Source of the DNA: DATFXM01 sp035315885
Lineage (GTDB): Bacteria; Acidobacteriota; Blastocatellia; UBA7656
Reading direction: 5' to 3'
DNA length: 64,000 nt
Assembly: GCA_035315885.1 (NCBI GenBank)
Contig: DATFXM010000066.1
Location: forward strand, 12,180-76,179
Under the pieces are notes generated by a model. It was not told where the DNA came from. It ran no database searches and was given only the letters and a program-made list of their open reading frames with translations. Position numbers and translations under genes: made by a program. Every line of letters starts with the position of its first letter. Within the stretch, counting starts at the first letter, position 1. Shown here piece after piece: positions 17,154-25,919 of the stretch.

Positions 17154-18891
17154 TCGTCACCCTCCCCTGTCCTTGAGCTCGCTCGTATCTGATCGCTCTT
17201 CGAAGCAGGGTCTCCGCGTCCATGATCAGGACAACCTGGCCGTCGCCAAGCACCGCGGCGCCAGCCATCGCCTCGTTCTGCACCCAACGGCTATCCAGCG
17301 GTTTGATCACAAGTTCCTGCTCGCCAATCAGGGTGTCCGCCACCACCCCGTATTTCCGATTGCCTATCGAAACGATGATGATGAAGAATCGCTGCCCCCC
17401 GGCTCTCAACCCCGCCCCGCTGCTGGACAAACTCCTGCGCTCGAAGCCGAGCACCACGCCGGGCCTTACGATCGAGATAAACCGGTCGCGAAGCCTGTAG
17501 TTCTCCACGCCATCCAGAAGCGTCACTTCGGATGTTTGCGCCCTCGCGATTTCGCTGATCGTGAGAAGCGGTAGCGCCAGCAGCTTCCCGTTCGCGGTAA
17601 ACAAAAGCGCCCTGATGATCGCCAGCGTCAGCGGCATTCTCAAAACAAAGGTAGTACCGACTCCCTGTTGCGACTTCACCGCTACGCTGCCCCGCAAGTG
17701 CTCCATCGCGCTTTTCACCGCCGCGGCTCCCACACCGCGGCCGGACACGAGAGTTACCTCCTTGGCAGTCGACAGGCCTTCCAGGAACAACAGCTCCAAC
17801 GCTTCCTCTTCGGGCATCTGCAGCGCATCGGCCTCAGAAATCTGCCCGGCCTTCATGGCTTTCTGCCTTAACATCTCGGCGTTGATTCCTCGGCCGTCGT
17901 CGGCTATCTCTACCACCACCTGATTGCCTTCGTGGTAAGCACGCATCGAAATCCTGCCAACCTCGGGTTTGCCAAGCGCCAGCCTCTCCTCACGAGTTTC
18001 CAGTCCATGGTCCACTGCGTTGCGAAGCAGATGCAGAATAGGCTCGTACAACAGATCGACCAGAGCGCGATCCAGTTCCGTCTCACTTCCGCTTATGGAT
18101 AACTCGACCTGCTTGCCGCTTTCCGCCGCCAGCTCGCGCATCGGCCGCGCAAACCTCCGAAAGACCTGATCGATTGTCACCATGCGCATCTTGAGCACAC
18201 TCTTTTGAAGCTCTGCTATCAGCTTGCCCATCTGCGCGCTGGAGGAGCCGAACTTGTCTGTCAGGTCGCTCTTTGGCAGAGCCTCTTCAAGTCGAGGACC
18301 AATCTGATTGATGACCGATCGAGCGATGACCATCTCACCCGCCAGATTCAATAGAGCGTCGATCTTGGCCGCATCCACTCGAACGTAGTCCCGGCGCCGC
18401 AAGACGTCCTGCTGCTTTATGTCGCAGTCGTCCTCAGTCCGGGTGACTACACTTGACTTGCTCCGTGCTGTGAGCAAAGGCGCTTCGACTTCCTCGGCTA
18501 CGATAGCCGAACGTATTCCCTCGGTCAGGTGCTGAGCGATTTCGGGGGTCAGGTCGTCTACCTCCTCCCCTCCGATCGCCGCACGCATCGCGTCCAGACT
18601 GTCCAGTATCAGGTCCACCACACCTGAGCCGAACTGCATCTGCCTGTTGAGGATCGCATCGAATACGTCTTCGAGCTGATGGGCCACTTCAGTGACACCA
18701 TCAAGACCGATGCACGCCGAGTCGCCTTTTATCGTATGCGCGGCTCGGCGAAGGCGGGCCATCGCCTCATCAGTGACGCCGCCGCTTTCCAGCGTCAGCA
18801 GCTCCTGATCCATGTCTTCGAGGATCTGCAGAGACTGGTCGCGAAATACGCCCAGCAACTGCTCGAGTTCTTCTTTACTCAGGTCGTCCAT
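17143..18891 (-). CDS. cheA: Chemotaxis histidine kinase CheA
   Basis: 582 residues. P1 histidine-phosphotransfer domain with H52 (RAAHTIKGDSACIG), no recognisable P2 CheY-binding domain, P3 dimerisation helices starting near residue 172 (RVDAAKIDALLNLAGEMVIAR), P4 ATPase with N box NAVDHGLETREERL and G1 box DDGRGI, and a P5 CheW-like end. The G2 segment is GRGVGAAAVK, where most CheA proteins have GRGVGMDVV. CheA autophosphorylates and passes phosphate to CheY and CheB. The lack of P2 makes it shorter than the enterobacterial type and is common in other classes. It ends inside cheB, so the two are coupled. Confidence 0.95.
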   Translation of the reverse strand: MDDLSKEELEQLLGVFRDQSLQILEDMDQELLTLESGGVTDEAMARLRRAAHTIKGDSACIGLDGVTEVAHQLEDVFDAILNRQMQFGSGVVDLILDSLDAMRAAIGGEEVDDLTPEIAQHLTEGIRSAIVAEEVEAPLLTARSKSSVVTRTEDDCDIKQQDVLRRRDYVRVDAAKIDALLNLAGEMVIARSVINQIGPRLEEALPKSDLTDKFGSSSAQMGKLIAELQKSVLKMRMVTIDQVFRRFARPMRELAAESGKQVELSISGSETELDRALVDLLYEPILHLLRNAVDHGLETREERLALGKPEVGRISMRAYHEGNQVVVEIADDGRGINAEMLRQKAMKAGQISEADALQMPEEEALELLFLEGLSTAKEVTLVSGRGVGAAAVKSAMEHLRGSVAVKSQQGVGTTFVLRMPLTLAIIRALLFTANGKLLALPLLTISEIARAQTSEVTLLDGVENYRLRDRFISIVRPGVVLGFERRSLSSSGAGLRAGGQRFFIIIVSIGNRKYGVVADTLIGEQELVIKPLDSRWVQNEAMAGAAVLGDGQVVLIMDAETLLRRAIRYERAQGQGRVTNAG

Positions 18892-18905
18892 TTTTCGGCG
18901 CTCGT

Positions 18906-19778
18906 CTAACCTTCAAGTCTGTATGCAATCCCTTTATTCCGATGCAACATCGTGAATCGATTCGAGAGGCCTTGCAGGCTCTCCGCGTGTCCCAGAAACA
19001 GATGCCCTCCGGGAACAAGCGTGCCGATGAAACGATTGATCAATCGTCGTTGCTCTTCGGAATCGAAATAGATCATCACGTTACGACAAAACACGATGTC
19101 GAGACCTCGCAGTCCGTTGTCGTGCTTCAGATTGTGATAGTCGAAAATCACCCGCCGCTTCACCTCGTCCGCTACGACAAAGTGATCGCCCTCCTTCTTG
19201 AAATACTTTTGAACATAGTAAGGCTCCACGTTCTTGATCTGATCCGCCCTGTAAACTCCGGATTGCGCCCGCTCCAGTGCGGTGAACGACAGATCCGACG
19301 CAAAGACTCTCACCGACCAGAGCTCAGGCTGCGAGATAGCTTCGAGCACCGCCATGACCACGCTGTACGGCTCCTGACCCGTTGAACAGCCCGCGCTCCA
19401 GACACGCAGCATTCGAGTTCCGTTTCGTTCCTTGCGTGCAATCACGTCCGGGAGGACCACCCCTTTGAACAGATCAAACTGCGGCTGGTTTCTGAAGAAC
19501 GAGGTCTCGCAAATCATCAGCGTGTCGAGGAGGGCCGGCAGCTCCTGCGATTTCCCGTCGGGCCGTTTTATCAGGCAATAGTATTCGTAACCGCTCCTGA
19601 CCCCGAGCTCATCCATTCGCCGCTTCAGCCGCGACTCAAGGAACGTACGTTTTTCTGCGCCGATGCTCACGCCGCATTCCTCGTAGATGAGATCCTTGAA
19701 GAGACGAAACTCGCTTTCGGACAGAGGCCCCGCTCCGCTCGTCAAAGGTCCAGATTGTTGTACCCAGTCGGATCCCAT
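18906..19778 (-). CDS. cheR: Chemotaxis protein methyltransferase CheR
   Basis: 290 residues. The N-terminal helical domain (SESEFRLFKDLIYEECGVSIG, ESRLKRRMDELG) is followed by the Rossmann domain with the S-adenosylmethionine loop VWSAGCSTGQEPYS. Later hallmarks are DIVFCRNVMIYFD and PGGHLFLGHAESL. CheR methylates receptor glutamates, opposed by CheB. Neither MCP in the operon ends with an NWETF-like CheR-binding pentapeptide, so CheR must reach them directly. It lies 14 bases before cheA. Confidence 0.95.
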   Translation of the reverse strand: MGSDWVQQSGPLTSGAGPLSESEFRLFKDLIYEECGVSIGAEKRTFLESRLKRRMDELGVRSGYEYYCLIKRPDGKSQELPALLDTLMICETSFFRNQPQFDLFKGVVLPDVIARKERNGTRMLRVWSAGCSTGQEPYSVVMAVLEAISQPELWSVRVFASDLSFTALERAQSGVYRADQIKNVEPYYVQKYFKKEGDHFVVADEVKRRVIFDYHNLKHDNGLRGLDIVFCRNVMIYFDSEEQRRLINRFIGTLVPGGHLFLGHAESLQGLSNRFTMLHRNKGIAYRLEG

Positions 19779-19802
19779 AGATTCTTCGGCTAGCTGCGAC
19801 TC

Positions 19803-20306
19803 CTATATCGCCTGCGCCGGTTGTTCAGGCGACCGATGCGCCGAGAGCGCGCTGATGACCTGATCCAACTCAGTGACAACGTCTCCGGAAAGAGCCTTGC
19901 TCAAATCGACCAATGTAATGAACCTGCTGCCCAGATTGATGACCCCAAGCACGTAACCCGCGCCCAGCTCGGTGATCACGTCGGGCGCCGGTTCTATCTG
20001 GTCCTCGTTGATTCGAATGACTTCCGAGGCCCCGTCGACGATTAGACCCGCCACTCGTCCGTCCAGTTGAACCACGATGATCCTGCGCTCTTCGTGCGAG
20101 CTGATCCCACTGGCCCGCAGCCTGCGCCGCAGATCGATCACCGGAACAAGGTTCCCTCGCAGATTCATCACGCCCTCGACGTAATCCTCCGTTTCGGGAA
20201 CGGTGGTGATATCGCGCATCACCACGACTTCTTTGGTCAGCAGAATGTCGATCGCGAACTCTTCAGTTCGGACCTTGAACACTACCAGTTGCCGCCGTGC
20301 TGCCAC
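19803..20306 (-). CDS. cheW: Chemotaxis adaptor CheW
   Basis: About 167 residues. The GTG at 20306 is eight bases after GGAGG, better than the TTG at 20321. The CheW fold is clear: LVVFKVRTEEFAIDILLTKEVVVM, VEGVMNLRGNLVPVIDLRRRL, IIVVQLDGRVAGLIVDGASEVIRI and LGVINLGSRFITLVDL. CheW bridges receptors to the P5 domain of CheA. It is the first non-receptor gene of the operon, 27 bases after the second MCP. Nothing unusual apart from the alternative start codon. Confidence 0.95.
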   Translation of the reverse strand: MAARRQLVVFKVRTEEFAIDILLTKEVVVMRDITTVPETEDYVEGVMNLRGNLVPVIDLRRRLRASGISSHEERRIIVVQLDGRVAGLIVDGASEVIRINEDQIEPAPDVITELGAGYVLGVINLGSRFITLVDLSKALSGDVVTELDQVISALSAHRSPEQPAQAI

Positions 20307-20333
20307 CTCGCCCACCTCCAAACAGACCGGTAA

Positions 20334-22742
20334 TCAATCGCCGGTCTGTTGATTCAAGTTCGCCCCCGGACCTCGGCCCCCGTTGCCGCCCATGCGGTAT
20401 GAGAAGGGGTGTACAAAATCGTCCTGAACCTTGAACTGCGAGATCGCTCGATTCAGTTGTTCAGACAACGAGACCATGCCCTGAATCGTCTGCGCCGTTT
20501 CGTGTGCGCCCGCTGAAGTTTCAAGGGTGATGCTGGAAATCGTCTGCATCGCTGCAGCCAGGTTTCCGGTGACGCGAGCCTGCTCCTCCGACGCGGCGGA
20601 AATTTCTTCCATCAACTCCGCCGACTGCCGAACCGCCTCGGAGATGTCACGCAACGCCCGGCTTGCCTGTCCAGCAAGCCCAGTCCCCGCTTTCACTTCC
20701 TTCATTCCCACTTCCATTGCGGAGAGAGCCTCGCGAGTCTCGTTCTGGATCCCCTTGATAAGCGTGCCCACATCTCTCGTAGCGCGAGCCGAGCGCTCGG
20801 CCAGTTTTCGAATCTCCTCGGCAACGACACTGAATCCGAGGCCGGCTTCACCAGCGTGAGCTGCCTCGATCGCAGCGTTGAGAGCCAGCAGGTTCGTCTG
20901 CGCGGCGATCTCGTCGATCAGATTGATGATTTCCGAGATCTCGGAGCTGCGCGTGCCGAGCGACTTCATCTTCTCGGCCGTCTGCTGTACCGCACTGTCG
21001 ATCCTGAGCATCGCCTCCGAAGTGTCCCGAACCGAGATGTCTCCGGTCTCCGCCAGTTCGAAAGCGCGTCGAGCTGCATCTGCCGAGGACTCGGCATTCT
21101 TCGAGACCTGGGTCATCGAAGCCGCCATCTCCTCGACCCCGCTCGAGGTGTTGGTCACTTCGTCCGCCTGCCTCTGCGAACCAACCGCTATCTGCTCCGA
21201 AGCTGCGAGAATCTCAGTTGCATTTGAGGACACCGACAACGCGATCTGTTTTACTTCGGTCAGCATGCCGCTGAAGTTGTTGAGCATGCCGTTGACCGCC
21301 TCGACGATTCTGCCCAGCGTGTCCGCGCCGGATTGTCCGCGCATCGTGAGATCTCCGTCCGACACCGCCGATACGATCTGAAGGAACTCGTTGAGGCTTC
21401 GCTCCAGGGCTTGTTCGGTCTCGCGCAATCGCTCGTTGTGAGCCTTCTCGTTCCGAACCATTTCGGCTAGACGGTCCATCATCTCGTTGAATCCCTGGCC
21501 AACCCGTTCGAGCTCGTCGCGCGATCGAATGTCCACGCGCGCATCGAGATTGCCAGTCCTTACTTCCTCAGTCGCGGTCAGTAGCTCGTGAATCTTTCTG
21601 GAGAAGCTCTTCACAAAAAGCAGAGCGAGGCAGCCAAAGAGCACCACGCCTGTCAGTCCGGCAACCAGAATCGATTTCAGCATCCGGTACGCCGGCGCAT
21701 AAACTTCGTCTTTGGCGTTGTCTACGACGAACGTCCAGTTAAAGCCGGTGGACTGCGAGTTGAGCTCCTTGCTCTTCCAGAATGAAGCGATGCGGTTTTC
21801 GATCTTGCGGGTTCTGGGGTTTTTGCCCTCGTAGAAAACTATTCCAGCTTCTTGCTTGGTGCCCGAAGAGGCAAGCGCGGATTCGAGTGTCGAAGAATTT
21901 CCCGGCGCAACCTTTGTCACGTACTCGGCAAGTTCGAGGTTGCGAAGCTGAGATTCCGGGTGCAACACTACGCGGCCGGTTTCCGATACGGCGTAGGCGT
22001 AGCCGCTTTCGTATTGCTTGAAGCGGGCGATGTAGTCCTGTACGTCCTTGAGGTTGTACTTGATCTTCAGAACGCCGTTGAAGCCGTCGCCCTTCGAGGG
22101 AATCCCGACGCAAATCTCAACCGCGAAGCTGTCGCTTTGCTTGTCGTATTTGACGTCCTCAACATAGAGCCCGGTTCTCATTGCCTCGCGCCACCAGGCT
22201 TCGTCGCTCTGGACGAAATCTTCGGTCATCTGCGCCATTCCGGCATTGAGGCCGTACTTGTCGGTGAAGAACATCCTCTCGATCACCCCACGCTCGCGCT
22301 GTTTGTCGCGCAGCAGCTCGTCGACGTTGGTGTCTCGCCTTATCGCACGAGTAACCTTGTACTGCTCCTCGAGCTTGTTGATCTGATCCGTGCTGATCAC
22401 CGGCGCGGTGATGCCAAGGTGCTCCGCCTCTCGGGCGGCGTGTTCGGCCGCGGCAACCACGGCGTCGTCAGCCGCGACTCCCTTCGCGAATTTGATGTTT
22501 TCGGACAGGAAGAGCTCGGACGCTTCGGCTGCCGCGCGAGCTACACCTTGAAGTTGCTCTCCGGATTCGATGGCGCTGCTGAAACTCCAGTACGCGATCA
22601 CACAGACAAGCAGGATCGACAACGAAGTCAGAGCCAGCATGCCCGCGAACAACTTCATGCTCAGAGTTCTCAGGCCGAACGACCCGAGGAGCCGCACGAT
22701 GTCGAATCTTCTCCACCACCCACTTGATGTCTGCTCTCGCAT
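20334..22742 (-). CDS. Methyl-accepting chemotaxis protein with periplasmic Cache domain
   Basis: The preferred start is the ATG at 22742 (802 residues); a GTG at 22754 is possible. A first membrane helix near residues 33-55 and a second near 355-378 enclose about 300 residues of Cache-like sensor (VARAAAEASELFLSENI; SGYAYAVSETGRVVLHPESQL). A HAMP domain follows (TATEEVRTGNLDARVDIRSRDELERVGQGFNEM). A second HAMP-like unit is seen (VSDGDLTMRGQSGADTLGRIVEAVNGML). The long MCP signalling hairpin has the tip QTNLLALNAAIEAAHAGEAGLGFSVVAEEIRKLAE. It senses an external ligand, likely a small organic molecule. The last 330 residues are near-identical to those of the next MCP. Confidence 0.93.
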   Translation of the reverse strand: MREQTSSGWWRRFDIVRLLGSFGLRTLSMKLFAGMLALTSLSILLVCVIAYWSFSSAIESGEQLQGVARAAAEASELFLSENIKFAKGVAADDAVVAAAEHAAREAEHLGITAPVISTDQINKLEEQYKVTRAIRRDTNVDELLRDKQRERGVIERMFFTDKYGLNAGMAQMTEDFVQSDEAWWREAMRTGLYVEDVKYDKQSDSFAVEICVGIPSKGDGFNGVLKIKYNLKDVQDYIARFKQYESGYAYAVSETGRVVLHPESQLRNLELAEYVTKVAPGNSSTLESALASSGTKQEAGIVFYEGKNPRTRKIENRIASFWKSKELNSQSTGFNWTFVVDNAKDEVYAPAYRMLKSILVAGLTGVVLFGCLALLFVKSFSRKIHELLTATEEVRTGNLDARVDIRSRDELERVGQGFNEMMDRLAEMVRNEKAHNERLRETEQALERSLNEFLQIVSAVSDGDLTMRGQSGADTLGRIVEAVNGMLNNFSGMLTEVKQIALSVSSNATEILAASEQIAVGSQRQADEVTNTSSGVEEMAASMTQVSKNAESSADAARRAFELAETGDISVRDTSEAMLRIDSAVQQTAEKMKSLGTRSSEISEIINLIDEIAAQTNLLALNAAIEAAHAGEAGLGFSVVAEEIRKLAERSARATRDVGTLIKGIQNETREALSAMEVGMKEVKAGTGLAGQASRALRDISEAVRQSAELMEEISAASEEQARVTGNLAAAMQTISSITLETSAGAHETAQTIQGMVSLSEQLNRAISQFKVQDDFVHPFSYRMGGNGGRGPGANLNQQTGD

Positions 22743-22789
22743 TGTTCCCACCACCTGCTGTCGTCAGCAGCGATTGCCCGAGAGGACAA

Positions 22790-25537
22790 TCACTCACCTG
22801 GCGAAAATTGTTGTCCCACTCCGGGAGCACCACCCCGCTTCGAAAGGTCATAGGAGAACGGGTGCACAAAATCGTCCTTGACCTTGAACTGAGAAATCGC
22901 GCGATTGAGCTGGTCCGAGAGGCCAACCATTCCCTGGATCGTTTGGGCAGTCTCGTGCGCTCCCGCAGAGGTCTCCAATGTGATACTGGAGATCGTCTGC
23001 ATCGCTGCCGCGAGATTTCGAGTCACTCGAGCCTGCTCCTCCGATGCGGCTGAAATCTCTTCCATCAACTCAGAGGATTGTCTGACAGCCTCGGAGATGT
23101 CCTGTAGCGCCCGGCTGGCCGAGGCCGCCAGCTGGCTTCCACCCTTCACTTCCTTCATCCCGACCTCCATCGCGGTCAACGCCTCGTGAGTTTCGCTCTG
23201 GATGCTCTTTATCAAGCTTCCAACGTCGCGAGTGGCACGCGCGGACCTCTCGGCCAGCTTTCGTATCTCTTCCGCGACTACGCTGAATCCCAGGCCCGCT
23301 TCGCCGGCGTGGGCTGCTTCGATGGCCGCATTCAGCGCCAGCAGATTGGTCTGGGCCGCTATCTCATCTATGAGGTCGATGATTTCGGAGATCTCCGTGC
23401 TTCTGGATCCCAGGAGCCTCATCTTCTCTGCTGTTTGCTGCACCGCCGAGTCGATGCGCGACATTGCTTCTGACGTGTCTCGAACCTGCTTGTCCCCCAG
23501 CCCGGCGAGATCCGACGCACGACGAGCCGCGCCGGCCGACGACTCTGCGTTCTTCGAAACCTGACTCATCGATGCGGCCATCTCTTCGACGCCGCTCGAG
23601 GTATTGGTGATTTCGTCGGCTTGTCTCTGTGACCCAACCGCAATCTGCTCGGATGCCGCGAGAATCTCGGTCGCATTGGAAGAAACCGAGAGACCGATCT
23701 GTTTGACCTCGGTGAGCATGCTGCTGAAGTTGTCGAGCATCTTGTTCACCGATTTCACTACGTGACCAAGTGTGTCCTCACGCTCCATGCCTCTTAGTGT
23801 CAGATCGCCTTCGGAAACGGTTGAGACTACTGAAAGGAAATCCTTGAGGTTATTGGAGAGCGTTTCTTCTGACACTCTGCGCTCGGTGACATCTCGCAGC
23901 ACTCCGCGGAAGCCAAGCACCTCGTTCGCGTCGCCGCCGCGCCTAAGTGAGATTGAGGTCTCGACGAATCGTCGCGCGCCGTCCTTGCGGCGAATCTGAT
24001 ATAGGAACTCGCTTGTGGGCTGACCGCTTCTATAGACTTCGTTGAACGCGTCCTTGACTTGCTGCACCAACACCTCGTCGATGTATTTGCGATGGTTCAT
24101 GCCCAGCGCTTCTTCCGGCGAGTACCCGAGAATCCTGCAGACCGGATCGTTGAAGAACGTTAGATTGCCTCGAAGATCTACCTCGTAGTACCCGTCTTCG
24201 ATGTTTTCAAGAATCGTCCTGTACTTCTCCTCGCTTAGTCTGAGCGCTTCTTCGGAGCGCTTTCGCGCGATGGCCGCCGCCAGATGTTGCGATACGAAAG
24301 TCAGAACCTCAGAGTCCCGTTCTGTGAACTGCACATCATCCGCGTAGCTCGCGATCGCCAGGACTCCAAGCGTCTGGTCCGCGCTCTTCAGTGGAACACC
24401 GATGAAGCTGACGGGAATGCTTCCGATCACCTCGATTTCACCAGTTCGCGCCAGGTCTCCGACTAATTCCTTGCTTGCGAGCAAAGACCTGCCGGTTCGG
24501 ATTACGTATTCGGTCAGACCTCGTCGCATCGACCGCGGTTCGGGCATGGGAACGCGCTCGTTGACGTAGTAAGGAAAACTGACCAGATCGTTGACCGGAT
24601 CATAAATGGCGATGAAGAAATTTCCGGCGAACATCAACTCGGCGGCGATGGCATGTACCTTGACGTAGAAAGACTGCAGGTCGTCGCTTGAGCTGGCGAC
24701 TTCGGCGATTCGATATAGTGCTGAGTTGAGTCTCTCGACTCGGCGTCGCTCGGTTATGTCGGTGTAGGTCTCTATGCGCCCGGTGACTCCTCCTGCTTCG
24801 TCCTTGATCGCGTCCACTCGCAGGGAAACTGGAACTGTGCTCCCGGATTTTGTGCGAAGGTCGCTTTCGCCCGACCACGATTCGCCTCTGCTTACTACGT
24901 GGGCGATCATGTTCGCTACATTGATGTCTTTGAACAGAACCGAAGTCCCGCCGATTTCATTTAGCTCCTCGGCACTGTATTCGAACTGATCTACAAACTT
25001 CTTGTTGAAGTAGATGCCGGTACGGCTCGAGTCCTCGACGCATATCGCATCGCCGGAACTTTCCACGGCTTTGATGATCGCCAGCAGTGATTGCTTCTGG
25101 CCCACCTCCCTTCGGATTGATTCCGAGGCGCGGTCGATCATCGCATTGATGCCTTTTGCCAATGGCGCGAGCTCATCGGATTTTGAAGTGTCCAGGCGGA
25201 TGCTGAAGCTGCCGGTTGCGGCGAGATTGATGACGTCGGTGAGTTGTTCGAGGCGTCCGTTCACAACGTTTGAAAACCGGCGGGAGAGAAAGAAGACCAA
25301 GAAAACTGAAAGGATCCCGAATCCGACTGCTCCCAACAACATTGCGGCCGGAGAGACGCTGCGTCCCCCGGAGATCAGGTAGGCGGACAAGAAGGCGGCT
25401 ACGCTTACGACTCCGCACACTGCTGCTGATGCGGCCGTGGATCTTGAGCGTGGAGTGCGAAGGCCGATCCGATCAAACGCTTGCATTACGTACGAGTCAC
25501 CTTGCCCCAAACTGCGACGCACCCCGTTTGAGTCCAT
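22790..25537 (-). CDS. Methyl-accepting chemotaxis protein with PAS-GAF-PAS sensor
   Basis: 915 residues. Two closely spaced N-terminal helices (about 40-60 and 65-87) leave almost no periplasmic part. A HAMP domain (LTDVINLAATGSFSIRLDTSKSDELAPLAKGINAM) and a PAS (residues near 155-270, with PAC-type ETYTDITERR) follow. Then a GAF (near 280-435), a second PAS (YRTILENIEDGYYEVDLRG, to RDVTERR), a HAMP-like linker and the MCP signalling domain. It therefore senses cytoplasmic signals, probably redox, haem or a small ligand. The C-terminal signalling half matches the other MCP of the operon almost residue for residue, including the final FKVKDDFVHPFSY. It is the first gene of the chemosensory operon. 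Confidence 0.93.
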   Translation of the reverse strand: MDSNGVRRSLGQGDSYVMQAFDRIGLRTPRSRSTAASAAVCGVVSVAAFLSAYLISGGRSVSPAAMLLGAVGFGILSVFLVFFLSRRFSNVVNGRLEQLTDVINLAATGSFSIRLDTSKSDELAPLAKGINAMIDRASESIRREVGQKQSLLAIIKAVESSGDAICVEDSSRTGIYFNKKFVDQFEYSAEELNEIGGTSVLFKDINVANMIAHVVSRGESWSGESDLRTKSGSTVPVSLRVDAIKDEAGGVTGRIETYTDITERRRVERLNSALYRIAEVASSSDDLQSFYVKVHAIAAELMFAGNFFIAIYDPVNDLVSFPYYVNERVPMPEPRSMRRGLTEYVIRTGRSLLASKELVGDLARTGEIEVIGSIPVSFIGVPLKSADQTLGVLAIASYADDVQFTERDSEVLTFVSQHLAAAIARKRSEEALRLSEEKYRTILENIEDGYYEVDLRGNLTFFNDPVCRILGYSPEEALGMNHRKYIDEVLVQQVKDAFNEVYRSGQPTSEFLYQIRRKDGARRFVETSISLRRGGDANEVLGFRGVLRDVTERRVSEETLSNNLKDFLSVVSTVSEGDLTLRGMEREDTLGHVVKSVNKMLDNFSSMLTEVKQIGLSVSSNATEILAASEQIAVGSQRQADEITNTSSGVEEMAASMSQVSKNAESSAGAARRASDLAGLGDKQVRDTSEAMSRIDSAVQQTAEKMRLLGSRSTEISEIIDLIDEIAAQTNLLALNAAIEAAHAGEAGLGFSVVAEEIRKLAERSARATRDVGSLIKSIQSETHEALTAMEVGMKEVKGGSQLAASASRALQDISEAVRQSSELMEEISAASEEQARVTRNLAAAMQTISSITLETSAGAHETAQTIQGMVGLSDQLNRAISQFKVKDDFVHPFSYDLSKRGGAPGVGQQFSPGE

Positions 25538-25760
25538 ATCTGCTTGCCTTTTCCTATCTGAAGTCGGGTGCCTGAAGACGTCTGATGCAGTCCGCGATAT
25601 CTCCGAGACGAAGCATCGGCTGTGTTGAACTGCGTGGGCTAACAGGTCTGAGAGCAGACCGGCAGTTACTGATCAACACTCAGCGGACTACAGGCTGAAG
25701 GGGCAGTGATGGCGGGAGCACACTCGTATAAAAACTGAGCGAACGCCAGATTGTTTACCT

Positions 25761-25788
25761 ATTATCCGGATATGGGGTTGGCAGTCAA
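25761..25788 (-). promoter_or_regulatory. Sigma-70-type promoter of the chemosensory operon
   Basis: On the minus strand TTGACT (25788-25783) and GATAAT (25766-25761) are separated by 16 bases; each box matches consensus in five of six positions. The start point would be near 25754. No other good promoter was seen between it and the MCP start at 25537, and later genes of the operon have gaps of at most about 47 bases or overlap, so this probably drives all eleven. Confidence 0.6.
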
Positions 25789-25790
25789 TA

Positions 25791-25819
25791 CAATTCTTTA
25801 GAAAGAATTGCGGCAATTC
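25791..25819. promoter_or_regulatory. Two overlapping palindromes just upstream of the -35
   Basis: CAATTCTTT at 25791-25799 and AAAGAATTG at 25802-25810 form a perfect 9-bp inverted repeat with a 2-base centre. GAATTGC at 25805-25811 and GCAATTC at 25813-25819 form a second perfect repeat with a 1-base centre. The two share the middle half-site. They sit directly behind the -35 of the promoter at 25761-25788, the usual place for an activator. The second repeat could instead be a terminator for the metallo-hydrolase, since TTTCT follows on that strand. Confidence 0.5.
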
Positions 25820-25919
25820 GGAGCTGTTTTTGGGCGACTCGATTCGGTCATTGTGAAGGAGGCTGATCAACGCGCCCCGCCCGTGTGTGAACCGGGGTCT
25901 TAAGGCGGATTTCGAGCAA

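Larger units (their letters stand above)
25538..25919. other. 382-base regulatory gap ahead of the chemosensory operon
   Basis: No open frame here looks like a gene. The stretch lies between the metallo-hydrolase stop and the first MCP start. It holds a promoter (25761-25788), overlapping palindromes (25791-25819) and about 217 bases of leader before the MCP ATG. I saw no further feature in the leader. Confidence 0.7.
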
